Source: Pseudomonadota bacterium (GTDB lineage: Bacteria; Pseudomonadota; Gammaproteobacteria; Xanthomonadales; Xanthomonadaceae). From it: a DNA stretch of 64,000 nucleotides. Location: contig JAEWBY010000090.1 of the NCBI GenBank assembly GCA_023390905.1, positions 30,704 through 94,703 of the forward strand. The letters are read 5' to 3'. Shown here in pieces: positions 53,416-62,030 of this stretch. Each line of letters begins with the position of its first letter. Position 1 is the first letter of the stretch. The notes under the pieces are model-generated. The model was not told where the DNA came from. It saw only the letters and a list, made by a program, of their open reading frames with translations, and made no database searches. A program made the translations under genes and the position numbers.

Positions 53416-54276
53416 TCAGAACCCGAACAGTTCCTTGCCGAGGGCGAAAATCGGCAGCGCTGCCAGCACGCCATCGATGCGATCCAGCACGCCGCCGTGG
53501 CCCGGGATGATGTCGCCCGAATCCTTGGCGCCCACATGCCGCTTGATCAGGCTTTCGAACAGATCGCCCACCACCGAACCGAGCACGGTCACCACTGCCA
53601 CGATCAGCACGAACGGCAACTCGGCCGTGCCCGCGCCGGCGAAAAAGGTGCCGGCCGCCGCGACGATCAGCCCCGCCAGCACGCCGCCCAGCACGCCCTC
53701 GTAGGTCTTGTTCGGGCTGATGCGCGGGGCCAGCTTGCGCGGTCCGAACCAGCGCCCGCCGAACGTGCGGCCGGCGAAATACGCGCCGCTGTCGGCGGCC
53801 CAGACAATGGCCAGCGCGACGAACAGCCAGCGGTGCCCATTCGGTTGCGCCGCATGGATCAGGCAGAGCGCGCACCACGCCGGGATGATCGCCAGGGTGG
53901 CGGCGGCAAGCTTGAATCCGCGGGCCCAGGTCTGGTGATCGGAACCGAAATCGAAATGCCTCAGCCACAGCAGCGCGACCAGCCACCACGCCACGCCCAG
54001 CAGCGATACCAGCCGCAGCGGCACGAGATCGGGTGACCCGGCCGAAGCCCAGACCAGCAGCACCATCAGCAGCAGGTTCGCCACCAGCAGCAGCGTGCGC
54101 GGCAGGGTGTCGTCGATCTCGGCGAGCCGGAACCATTCCCACAGCCCGATCAGGAACACCAGCGCGGCCAGTGCGGCCAGCCAGGGCGTGGGCAACAGCA
54201 GAATCGCGGCGATCGCGGCGGGCGCCATGATCAAGGCCGCGATCACGCGGACCTGAGTGCCTCCGGGCTGGCTCAT
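53416..54276 (-). CDS. cdsA: Phosphatidate cytidylyltransferase
   Basis: 286 residues, about eight membrane helices. The CDS signature near the C-terminus is complete: 'SLIKRHVGAKDSGDIIPGHGGVLDRID' (quoted in part; here 'ESLIKRHVGAKDSG'), together with 'GRTFGGRWFGPRKLAPRISPNKTYEG' (quoted in part). It makes CDP-diacylglycerol for all phospholipids. Its start overlaps the uppS stop by four bases. Confidence 0.97.
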   Translation of the reverse strand: MSQPGGTQVRVIAALIMAPAAIAAILLLPTPWLAALAALVFLIGLWEWFRLAEIDDTLPRTLLLVANLLLMVLLVWASAGSPDLVPLRLVSLLGVAWWLVALLWLRHFDFGSDHQTWARGFKLAAATLAIIPAWCALCLIHAAQPNGHRWLFVALAIVWAADSGAYFAGRTFGGRWFGPRKLAPRISPNKTYEGVLGGVLAGLIVAAAGTFFAGAGTAELPFVLIVAVVTVLGSVVGDLFESLIKRHVGAKDSGDIIPGHGGVLDRIDGVLAALPIFALGKELFGF

Positions 54277-55028
54277 GCGGGTGTCTTCTCCGTCGCGTGT
54301 TCCGCGATCTGTGCGCTGGTCAGGCCGAAGCGGCGCTCGCGGCCCGCGTAATCCTCGACCGCCCGTTGCAGGGTGGCGGCATCGAGATCGGGCCAGAGCT
54401 GTTCGGTGAACCAGAGTTCGGTATAGGCCAGCTGCCAGAGCAGGAAATTGCTGATCCGGTGATCGCCGCCGGTGCGGATGAACAGATCCGGCGGCGGCAG
54501 ATCGGCCAGCGCGATGCGCGCGCCGAGGCTGGCTTCGTTGATGTCTTCCGGTCGCAGGCGTCCGGCCGCGACATCCGCGGCCAGTTCGCGCGCGGCGCGG
54601 GTGATGTCCTGGCGTCCGCCGTAGCTGGCCGCCACCACCAGGTGCAGGCGGGCATTGCCGGCGGTGGAGTCCTCGGCGGCCTGCATGCGCTGCCGGATCG
54701 GCGCCGGAAACCGCTCGCGCTCGCCGATGAAGCGGATGCGCACGCCGCGGCGGTCCAGTTCGCCGACTTCGCGATCGAGCGCATTGAGGAACAGCTTCAT
54801 CAATGCGCCGACCTCGTCCTCGGGCCGGCCCCAGTTTTCGCTGGAAAACGCGAACAACGTCAGCGCGCCGATGCCTTGTTCCAGGCAGAAATCGATGCAG
54901 ACATTGACCGCGCGCGCGCCGGCGCGATGGCCGATGGCGCGCGGGCGCTTGCGGCGCTCGGCCCAGCGGCCGTTGCCGTCCATGATGACGGCGAGGTGGC
55001 GCGGAATTCCCGGCGGCGTGGCGGACAT
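54273..55028 (-). CDS. uppS: Undecaprenyl diphosphate synthase
   Basis: 251 residues from the ATG at 55028 (MSATPPGIPRHLAVIMDGNGRWAERR, quoted in part); the longer frame re-reads frr. Catalytic motif 'IMDGNGRWA', then 'LTLFAFSSENWGRP', 'SYGGRQDI' and the C-terminal 'PDLFIRTGGDHRISNFLLWQLAYTE' (quoted in part). It makes the C55 lipid carrier for peptidoglycan and O-antigen. It follows frr by 11 bases. Confidence 0.97.
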   Translation of the reverse strand: MSATPPGIPRHLAVIMDGNGRWAERRKRPRAIGHRAGARAVNVCIDFCLEQGIGALTLFAFSSENWGRPEDEVGALMKLFLNALDREVGELDRRGVRIRFIGERERFPAPIRQRMQAAEDSTAGNARLHLVVAASYGGRQDITRAARELAADVAAGRLRPEDINEASLGARIALADLPPPDLFIRTGGDHRISNFLLWQLAYTELWFTEQLWPDLDAATLQRAVEDYAGRERRFGLTSAQIAEHATEKTPA

Positions 55029-55039
55029 CGCGGCAGTCC

Positions 55040-55597
55040 TCAGACCGCCATCAGTTCCTGTTCCTTGGCCTTGACGACGTCGTCCACGTCCTTGATCGAC
55101 TTGTCGGTCAGCTTCTGGATTTCCTCTTCCGCCCGACGCTCCTCGTCTTCGGTGATCTGCTTGTCCTTCAGCAGATCCTTGATCTGCTGGTTGGCGTCGC
55201 GGCGGATGTTGCGGATGGCGACCTTCGTGTCCTCGCCTTCGCCATGCACGACCTTGGACAGCTCGCGGCGTCGCTCTTCGGTCAGGGCCGGGAGGTTCAG
55301 GCGGATGGTGGTGCCGGCGGTGTTCGGGGTTAGGCCAAGATCGGAGGCCAGGATGGCTTTCTCGACCGCGCCGACCATCTGCTTTTCCCACGGCGTGATG
55401 GTCAGCGAGCGGGCATCGCTCACGGCGACCGTGGCGACCTGGCTGAGCGGCATGTCCGAGCCGTAGTAGTTCACCTTGAGGTGTTCGACCAGCGCGGTGG
55501 AGGCGCGGCCGGTGCGCACCTTGATGAGCGTGTGGCGAAGCGCCTCGATGCTCTTGGTCATGCGCGCCTGCGCGTCTTTCTTGATGTCGTTGAGCAT
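55040..55597 (-). CDS. frr: Ribosome recycling factor
   Basis: 185 residues, exactly the usual length. Starts MLNDIKKDAQARMTKSIEAL, with 'KVRTGRASTALVEHLKVNYYG' (quoted in part), 'TITPWEKQMVGAVEKAI' and 'IRNIRRDANQQIKDL'. With EF-G it splits post-termination ribosomes. A perfect TATAAT at 55629-55634 upstream suggests its own promoter, needed because the usual upstream partner pyrH is separated here by a transporter gene. Confidence 0.97.
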   Translation of the reverse strand: MLNDIKKDAQARMTKSIEALRHTLIKVRTGRASTALVEHLKVNYYGSDMPLSQVATVAVSDARSLTITPWEKQMVGAVEKAILASDLGLTPNTAGTTIRLNLPALTEERRRELSKVVHGEGEDTKVAIRNIRRDANQQIKDLLKDKQITEDEERRAEEEIQKLTDKSIKDVDDVVKAKEQELMAV

Positions 55598-55628
55598 CAC
55601 GGGTCCCGTGGAAATCCTTAAACCCCGG

Positions 55629-55634
55629 ATTATA
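55629..55634 (-). promoter_or_regulatory. Perfect -10 box upstream of frr
   Basis: On the minus strand the sequence reads CCCCCTATAATCCGG. A transcript from here would have a leader of about 25 bases before the frr ATG. No good -35 is present at 16-18 bases (CACGCA is the nearest), so this rests on the -10 and its placement. Confidence 0.45.
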
Positions 55635-55684
55635 GGGGGTCCGGTGTCGCTTGCGTGCCGGCACGTCCGCGCCGCGGCCGGCAT

Positions 55685-56602
55685 TCAGTGCGAATGGTGC
55701 GGCGCGGCATCGTGCAGGTCGTGTTCGCACTGCGCGCCGCGCTCGATCTGCAGCGTGGCGTGGTTGATGCCGAACCGATGATCCAGTTCATGCACGGTCG
55801 CATCGAGGAATGCATCGTCATCCTCGCTCCGCGGCCTCACCAAGTGCGCGGTGAGGGCCACTTCCCCCGCGCCGAGCGGCCAGATGTGCAGGTGATGCAC
55901 CGCCTGCACGCCCGGCTGCGCCAGCAGGAACGCATTGACCTCCTGCTGGTCGATGCCGGACGGCACGGCGTCCATCGCCGCATTGAAGCTGTCGCGCAGC
56001 AGGCCGAACGTGCCGATCGCGATGACCACGCCGATCAGCAGGGCGGTGACCGGATCCAGCCAGGCCCAGCCGAACGCCAGCATGCCCACGCCGGCGATGA
56101 CGGCTGCCAGCGAGACCGCGGCATCGGCCATCAGGTGCAGGAACGCGCCGCGCTTGTTGAGATCGTGCGAATGCCCGTCGCGCACCAGCCAGGCCGCGCC
56201 CAGATTGACCGCGATGCCGATCGCCGCCACCACGATCACCGGCATCGCCGGGATGGCCGGCGGCGCGGTGAACCGGCGCACCGCTTCCCAGCCCAGCGCA
56301 CCGGAAAACACCATCAGCAGCACGGAATTGGCGAGCGAGGACAGCAGCGTGGCACGCCGCCATCCGTACGTGTGGCGGCCGGTGGGCGGACGCCGCGCCA
56401 GCGCCGCGGCGGCCCATGCCAGGCCCAGGCCGAGCACGTCGCCAAGGTTGTGCAGGGCGTCGGACAGCAGCGCCAGCGAATTGGTATAGAAACCGTAACC
56501 GGCTTCCAGGCCGGTGTAGGCGAGGTTGATCAGTGTGACCGCAGCGAACGTGCGGGTGGCCGAGCCGTGCAGGTGGCCGTGCGAACCGTGTGAATGTCCC
56601 AT
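55685..56602 (-). CDS. Cation diffusion facilitator (zinc/cobalt efflux) transporter
   Basis: 305 residues, six membrane helices. The metal site residues are HxxxD in helix 2 ('SDALHNLGDVLGLG') and HxxxD in helix 5 ('LHLMADAAVSLAAV'), the tetrahedral type typical of Zn2+ CDF exporters such as ZitB. The N-terminus is His-rich (MGHSHGSHGHLHG) and the tail ends in HHSH; a cytoplasmic CDF domain follows helix 6. It expels Zn2+ and perhaps Co2+ or Cd2+ by proton exchange. Its place between pyrH and frr is unusual. Confidence 0.93.
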   Translation of the reverse strand: MGHSHGSHGHLHGSATRTFAAVTLINLAYTGLEAGYGFYTNSLALLSDALHNLGDVLGLGLAWAAAALARRPPTGRHTYGWRRATLLSSLANSVLLMVFSGALGWEAVRRFTAPPAIPAMPVIVVAAIGIAVNLGAAWLVRDGHSHDLNKRGAFLHLMADAAVSLAAVIAGVGMLAFGWAWLDPVTALLIGVVIAIGTFGLLRDSFNAAMDAVPSGIDQQEVNAFLLAQPGVQAVHHLHIWPLGAGEVALTAHLVRPRSEDDDAFLDATVHELDHRFGINHATLQIERGAQCEHDLHDAAPHHSH

Positions 56603-56721
56603 GCGCTTAGGGTGAGGCGTCGAGCGGGGTGGACACTATTACAAGCGGGGAAACGGGAAGGGATAGAGGTCAAACGCGGCAGTGTTTGCCGAGCCGTCTT
56701 ACGTCTGGCCATTCCCGGCCT

Positions 56722-57450
56722 TCAGGCCGCGCGGCCCTTCACCAGCGTACCGACGTTCTCGCCGCGCAGGATGCGCATGAGGTTGCCGGGGACGGAAAGA
56801 TCGTAGATGCGCAGCGGCAGATCGCTGTCGCGGCAGAGCGCGAACGCCGCCGTGTCCATCACCTGCAGATCGCGGGCCAGCACTTCATCGTAGGTCAGTT
56901 GCTCGAAGCGCTTGGCGTCGGCGTGTTTGCCCGGATCCTTGTCGTAGACGCCATCGACCTTGGTGGCCTTCAGCAACAGGTCCGCGCCGATCTCGATGGC
57001 GCGCAGCGCGGCGCCCGAATCGGTGGTGAAGAACGGGTTGCCGGTGCCGGCGGCGAAAATCGCGATGCGGCCCTTCTCCAGATGACGCACGGCACGACGG
57101 CGGATGTAGTCCTCGCAGACGTCGTTGATTTTCAGCGCGCTCATCACCCGCACCTTGGCGCCGAGTTTTTCCAGCGCATCCTGCATCGCCAGCGCGTTGA
57201 TGACGGTGGCGAGCATGCCCATCTGATCGCCCGTCACCCGATCCATGCCGCCGGCGGCCAGGCCCGCGCCGCGGAAGATGTTGCCGCCGCCGATGACCAG
57301 CCCGACTTCGGCACCGGCTTCGCGGGCTTCGATGATCTCGCGCGCGATGCGGCCGATGACCACCGGGTCGATGCCGTAATCCTCGGACCCCATCAATGCC
57401 TCGCCGGACAGTTTGAGCAGGATGCGGCGGTAGGCGAGGGGTGCGGTCAT
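56722..57450 (-). CDS. pyrH: UMP kinase
   Basis: 242 residues from the ATG at 57450 (MTAPLAYRRILLKLSGEALMG). Motifs: 'LLKLSGEALMG', 'VGLVIGGGNIFRGAGLA', 'DQMGMLATVINALAMQDALE' and 'FAAGTGNPFFTTDSGAALRAIEI' (quoted in part). It phosphorylates UMP to UDP. Normally it follows tsf directly; here three other genes separate them, and TATACT at 57484-57489 may be its own -10. Confidence 0.97.
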   Translation of the reverse strand: MTAPLAYRRILLKLSGEALMGSEDYGIDPVVIGRIAREIIEAREAGAEVGLVIGGGNIFRGAGLAAGGMDRVTGDQMGMLATVINALAMQDALEKLGAKVRVMSALKINDVCEDYIRRRAVRHLEKGRIAIFAAGTGNPFFTTDSGAALRAIEIGADLLLKATKVDGVYDKDPGKHADAKRFEQLTYDEVLARDLQVMDTAAFALCRDSDLPLRIYDLSVPGNLMRILRGENVGTLVKGRAA

Positions 57451-57483
57451 CGGGGGCTCTCTGCGTGGCGGCAAACGCGCGCA

Positions 57484-57489
57484 AGTATA
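57484..57489 (-). promoter_or_regulatory. Possible -10 box for pyrH
   Basis: The minus strand reads GGGATATACTTGC; TATACT lies 33 bases before the pyrH ATG. The nearest -35-like hexamer (TCGACA) is 22 bases away, too far, so confidence is low. Confidence 0.3.
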
Positions 57490-57603
57490 TCCCAGCGACG
57501 CGTGTGCACGGTGTCGAGCGCCGTCAGCTGACACCTTGCCGCCTGCATAATGTCGAAGCGGCCGCATGCCGCCTTGCCCCCCATTCCGCACTCCGGAGAT
57601 CCA

Positions 57604-58299
57604 ATGAGCATCAAGAACGTCAACGAATTCGTCGAGCATTCCAGCCAGAAGGATCTGAGCGCCGACGTCTTCGAACTGGAAAGTCCGTATCTGCTGGAGG
57701 TCAAGCTCAACGGGCGCGTGTGGTGCAAGGCGGGGGCGATGGTGGCGTACCGGGGCGGCGTCAAGTTCACCCGCCAGGGCGTGCTGGAACAGGGTCTGGG
57801 CAACCTGCTGAAGAAAGCCATCAGCGGCGAGGGCACCCAGATGATGCGCATGGACGGGCAGGGCCGCGTCTACCTCGCCGACAGCGGCAAGAAGGTGACG
57901 CTGCTGCGGTTGAATGGCGAATCCATCTTCGTCAATGGCAATGATCTGCTGGCCCACGAGGACGGTATGCAGTCGGAAATCAAGATGATGCGCCGCGTGG
58001 CGGGCATGCTGTCCGGCGGATTGTTCAACATCCGCCTCAGCGGGCAGGGCGTCGTCGCGATCACCTCGCACTACGAACCGCTCACGCTGGCCGTCACGCC
58101 GGACCAGCCGGTGTTCACCGATCCCAACGCGACCGTGGCCTGGTCGGGAGGATTGACGCCCGACATCGTGACCGATGTGTCGCTCAAGACCTTCCTTGGC
58201 CGAGGCTCGGGCGAAAGCATCCAGTTGAAATTCGCGGGCAGCGGCTGGGTCGTCGTGCAGCCGTACGAGGAAATCCATCTGCAGCCGAATCAGCACTGA
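57604..58299 (+). CDS. AIM24 family protein (TIGR00266)
   Basis: 231 residues from the ATG at 57604 with a GGAG site upstream; the longer frame has no family features. A beta-rich AIM24/DUF124 domain fills the protein: 'LEVKLNGRVWCKAGAMVAYRG', 'LSGGLFNIRLSGQGVVAITS' and the end 'GSGWVVVQPYEE'. Family members are widespread but their role in bacteria is unclear (mitochondrial Aim24 affects inner-membrane organisation). It is divergent from pyrH and followed by the beta-lactamase gene 63 bases later on the same strand. Confidence 0.9.
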   Translation: MSIKNVNEFVEHSSQKDLSADVFELESPYLLEVKLNGRVWCKAGAMVAYRGGVKFTRQGVLEQGLGNLLKKAISGEGTQMMRMDGQGRVYLADSGKKVTLLRLNGESIFVNGNDLLAHEDGMQSEIKMMRRVAGMLSGGLFNIRLSGQGVVAITSHYEPLTLAVTPDQPVFTDPNATVAWSGGLTPDIVTDVSLKTFLGRGSGESIQLKFAGSGWVVVQPYEEIHLQPNQH

Positions 58300-58362
58300 T
58301 GCGATCGGCCGCTGGCGGTGCGTCGGCGGCCTCATCCTGCGTTGTCCAATAGCGAGGCTTCA

Positions 58363-59283
58363 ATGCGACCGTTGTTTTCTTCGTTGTCCGCCACGTGCGC
58401 GATGCTCATGGCCATCGTCCCGGTGCCGCATGCCCGCGCCGCCGAACCCTCGGACATCCAGCCGTTCGCCTGCGAAAGCTGCGATGAGTGGAACCAGCCA
58501 CATGCGCCGTTCCGCCTGCATGGCAACAGCTACTACGTTGGCGTCGAAGGCCTGAGCGCAATCCTCATCGACACCGGCGCCGGCCTGGTGCTGCTCGATG
58601 GTGGGCTGCCGCAATCGGCGCCGTTGATCGCCGCGAACATCCGCGCGCTGGGTTTCCGCGTGGAAGACGTGCGCTGGATCGGCATGAGCCATGCGCATTT
58701 CGATCACGCCGGCGGCATCGCCGCGCTGGTGCGCATGAGCGGTGGAACCGCCACGGTGATGGCGACGGCGCGCGGCGCCGAAGCATTGCGCGCCGGCGAT
58801 GCGCCCGCCGACGATCCGCAGGCCGGCCTCGGTGACAACTTCCCGCCGGTGAAGACGCCGATCACGGTGCTGGCCGATGGCGCGTCGCTGCAACTCGGCA
58901 ACACGCGGCTGCAACTCCACGCCACTCCGGGACACACGCCTGGCGGCAGTGCGTGGACATGGCGCAGTTGCGAGGGGGATCGCTGCCTGGACATGGTGTA
59001 CGCCGACAGCCTGACGCCCGTGCCGGCCGACGGCTTCAGGTTCGGACCGGCCGATGGCCCCCGCGTGCGCCAGTTCCGCAACACAATCGACAAGATCGGC
59101 GCGCTGCCCTGCGATCTGATGGTCTCGGCGCATCCCGGCGCATCGCGGTTGTTCGAACGCGAGCAGCGCCAGCGATCGGATCCCGCCAGCCGCGCACTGG
59201 AAACGCCCGGCGCATGCCGCGCTTACGCGGAACAGGCGCACGCACGGCTGGATCAGCGGCTGAAGGAGGAAGCCGCGCGCTGA
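58363..59283 (+). CDS. Subclass B3 metallo-beta-lactamase
   Basis: 306 residues from the ATG at 58363 with a signal peptide ending AHA-RAAEP near residue 26. Subclass B3 features: 'EWNQPHAPFRLHGNSYYVG', then zinc ligands HAHFDH (His110, His112, Asp114, His115), His191 in 'ATPGHTPGGSAW' and His257 in 'VSAHPGAS'. All six residues expected for the two zinc ions are present, so a working carbapenem- or cephalosporin-hydrolysing enzyme is plausible. It resembles chromosomal B3 enzymes such as L1 and THIN-B in pattern. No regulator or mobile element lies beside it, so it looks resident. Confidence 0.88.
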   Translation: MRPLFSSLSATCAMLMAIVPVPHARAAEPSDIQPFACESCDEWNQPHAPFRLHGNSYYVGVEGLSAILIDTGAGLVLLDGGLPQSAPLIAANIRALGFRVEDVRWIGMSHAHFDHAGGIAALVRMSGGTATVMATARGAEALRAGDAPADDPQAGLGDNFPPVKTPITVLADGASLQLGNTRLQLHATPGHTPGGSAWTWRSCEGDRCLDMVYADSLTPVPADGFRFGPADGPRVRQFRNTIDKIGALPCDLMVSAHPGASRLFEREQRQRSDPASRALETPGACRAYAEQAHARLDQRLKEEAAR

Positions 59284-59295
59284 GCGCGGCCGCGA

Positions 59296-60783
59296 TCAGG
59301 TTTCGGCGACGCCGCCGGCGATGCGGTTGCGGCCGTCGCGCTTGGCGCCGTAGAGCGCTTCGTCCGCCGCCTTCAGCAGTTGATCGACGCTGGCGAACTG
59401 TTCGATCGCGCCCTGCGTCGCCAGACCGGCCGAGAAGGTGATGTAGAGCGGCTGACCGTTGATGCTGGCCATCGGCGCCTGGCCCACCTCGGCCAGAATG
59501 CGGCGCATCACGCCCATCGCCGCGCGCTCGTCGGTGCCGGGCAGCACGACCAGGAATTCCTCGCCACCGTAGCGGGCCACGATGTCGCTGCTGCGCAGAT
59601 GCTTGCTCAGCGTGGCCGCGAAGGTGCGCAACACCTGATCCCCGACCAGATGGCCCCAGCCGTCGTTGATCTTCTTGAAGTCATCGAGATCGATGAATGC
59701 AATCGACAGCGGCCAGCCGTGGCGCGAGGATGCTTCGAATTCCTTTTCCAGCACGCTTTCGAGCTGGCTGCGGTTGTAGACGCCGGTGAGCGGATCCCGG
59801 CGCGCTTCCTCGGCCAGGCGACGGGCGCGATGCTCGAACTCGTCGGCATCCTTGCGCGCACGCGCCGCTTCCTGGATTTCGCGCAGGTTGCGCAGCACCA
59901 GCAGTTCGCGTGCCTGTTCAAGCAGCGCGGCGATGCGTTCGGGCTGTTCGATGCGCACATCGAACATCGACGCGATGTCCGGCAGCATCAAGGTCATCTG
60001 CGCGATGACTCCATCCACGGCCACCGCGTCCAGGCCCAGATGCTTGCGCGCCGCGGCGATGGCCGCATCGCGCGCGGCTTCGGTGTCTTCGCGCAGCCAG
60101 AGATCGGCAAAGCTGCCCGATACCTGCACGCAGGCCTGGAATGAAGTCTGCGCGGCCAGTGATTCGCTGCTCAGGATCGCCTCCTGCAGCAGCGGCGGCA
60201 GGTTCCAGTGCTGGGCCATCCAGTGACCGACTTCGGCGTGATCGCAACCGAAATAGTTGGTTTCCTGCTGCAACAGCTCGGGTGTGCCCAACCCGGCCGA
60301 CAGCATGGGCGCATATGCCTCGCGATCCAGTTGCAGCAGCGTCAGCGCGCCGATGTCCTGCAGCAGGCCCGCCAGCATCAGTTCTTCCAGCTTGCGCAGG
60401 CTCATGCGCTCGCCGAGCAGGCGGCTGGCCAGACCGGCAATGACGCTGCGGCGCCAGATGGCTTCTTCGGCCAGGCAGCCGCTGGCCGGCTTGCGGATTG
60501 CCGAGGCGAGCGAAAAGCCGAGCGCCAGCGTCAGGGTCGCGTTGAGCCCGAGCAGGGTGAGCGCCTGGCTGAGGTTCTCGACCCGGCGGCGGCTTGCGTA
60601 CAGCGGGGAATTGGCGATCCGCAGCATGCGCGCGCTCAGCGCGGGATCCAGGCCGATGGTGTCGGCGGCGGTGGCCATCAGCACGTCCGGATCCTGCGCC
60701 AGCGCCAGGATGCGCAGCGCCACCCCCGGAGGCGAGGGCAGATCACGGCAGCAGGACAGCTTGGCTTCGAGTTCGGCTCGCAT
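59296..60783 (-). CDS. HDOD-GGDEF signalling protein
   Basis: 495 residues from the ATG at 60783; a GTG at 60828 would add 15 residues. N-terminal HDOD domain (about 10-210; 'LPSPPGVALRILALAQDPDV' and 'LSARMLRIANSPLYASRR'), a linker region, then a GGDEF domain ('DPLTGVYNRSQLESVL') with catalytic GGEEF at 406-410 and an I-site RSSD at 397-400. It should make cyclic di-GMP under feedback control, with the HDOD part as an input or partner domain. There is no membrane helix. It converges with the beta-lactamase gene. Confidence 0.93.
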   Translation of the reverse strand: MRAELEAKLSCCRDLPSPPGVALRILALAQDPDVLMATAADTIGLDPALSARMLRIANSPLYASRRRVENLSQALTLLGLNATLTLALGFSLASAIRKPASGCLAEEAIWRRSVIAGLASRLLGERMSLRKLEELMLAGLLQDIGALTLLQLDREAYAPMLSAGLGTPELLQQETNYFGCDHAEVGHWMAQHWNLPPLLQEAILSSESLAAQTSFQACVQVSGSFADLWLREDTEAARDAAIAAARKHLGLDAVAVDGVIAQMTLMLPDIASMFDVRIEQPERIAALLEQARELLVLRNLREIQEAARARKDADEFEHRARRLAEEARRDPLTGVYNRSQLESVLEKEFEASSRHGWPLSIAFIDLDDFKKINDGWGHLVGDQVLRTFAATLSKHLRSSDIVARYGGEEFLVVLPGTDERAAMGVMRRILAEVGQAPMASINGQPLYITFSAGLATQGAIEQFASVDQLLKAADEALYGAKRDGRNRIAGGVAET

Positions 60784-60911
60784 CGCGCGGGATGGCTCTG
60801 TAAGGGAATAAGGCGGCACTTTTACCACCTACGCCTGCGTATCGGCCGCATCCGGGAAAAATTTAGGGCTACGTGGCAGGAGTTCGACCGCCCGCGCGTG
60901 TTCGACACCCG

Positions 60912-60953
60912 CGCGTGAAGACGCGGCGCGAGTGCGCGTCCGCGTGAAGACGC
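60912..60953. repeat. 13-bp direct repeat
   Basis: CGCGTGAAGACGC occurs at 60912-60924 and 60941-60953, 29 bases apart, just beyond the tsf terminator. GC-rich context makes chance similarity possible. Confidence 0.35.
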
Positions 60954-60978
60954 CGCGCCGTGGGTGGAATCCACAAAG

Positions 60979-61006
60979 AAAAAAAGCCGCGATCGCTCGC
61001 GGCTTT
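60979..61006 (-). terminator. Rho-independent terminator after tsf
   Basis: A perfect 10-bp stem AAAGCCGCGA/TCGCGGCTTT (60983-60992 with 60997-61006) with a TCGC loop; on the minus strand the T tract continues past the stem (seven T in all, then CTTT). It ends the rpsB-tsf operon 25 bases after tsf. Confidence 0.9.
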
Positions 61007-61030
61007 CTTCATGACACCTGCGGCGGCGGC

Positions 61031-61909
<879 letters not shown>

Positions 61910-61958
61910 GGGGTGACCTCAATCAATGCGGGGTTGGGTGGAGCGATCCACCTCGGGA

Positions 61959-61981
61959 CAGGCGGGCGTGCGGCCCGCCTG
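61959..61981 (-). repeat. Hairpin in the rpsB-tsf gap (tsf side)
   Basis: A perfect 9-bp stem CAGGCGGGC/GCCCGCCTG (61959-61967 with 61973-61981) with a 5-base loop, about 50 bases before tsf. No U tract follows. Confidence 0.6.
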
Positions 61982-61990
61982 CAGGAGGGA

Positions 61991-62020
61991 ATGCCGCCGC
62001 GCAGCGTGGCGCGGCGGCAT
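61991..62020 (-). repeat. Strong 12-bp hairpin just after rpsB
   Basis: A perfect 12-bp stem ATGCCGCCGCGC/GCGCGGCGGCAT (61991-62002 with 62009-62020) with a 6-base loop, starting 10 bases after the rpsB stop. No U tract follows on the minus strand, so it may be an attenuator or processing signal between rpsB and tsf. Confidence 0.65.
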
Positions 62021-62030
62021 GGCAGGCCGA

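Noticed and set aside
55029..55730. In-frame extension of uppS upstream of 55028
   Set aside because: It only re-reads frr in another frame.
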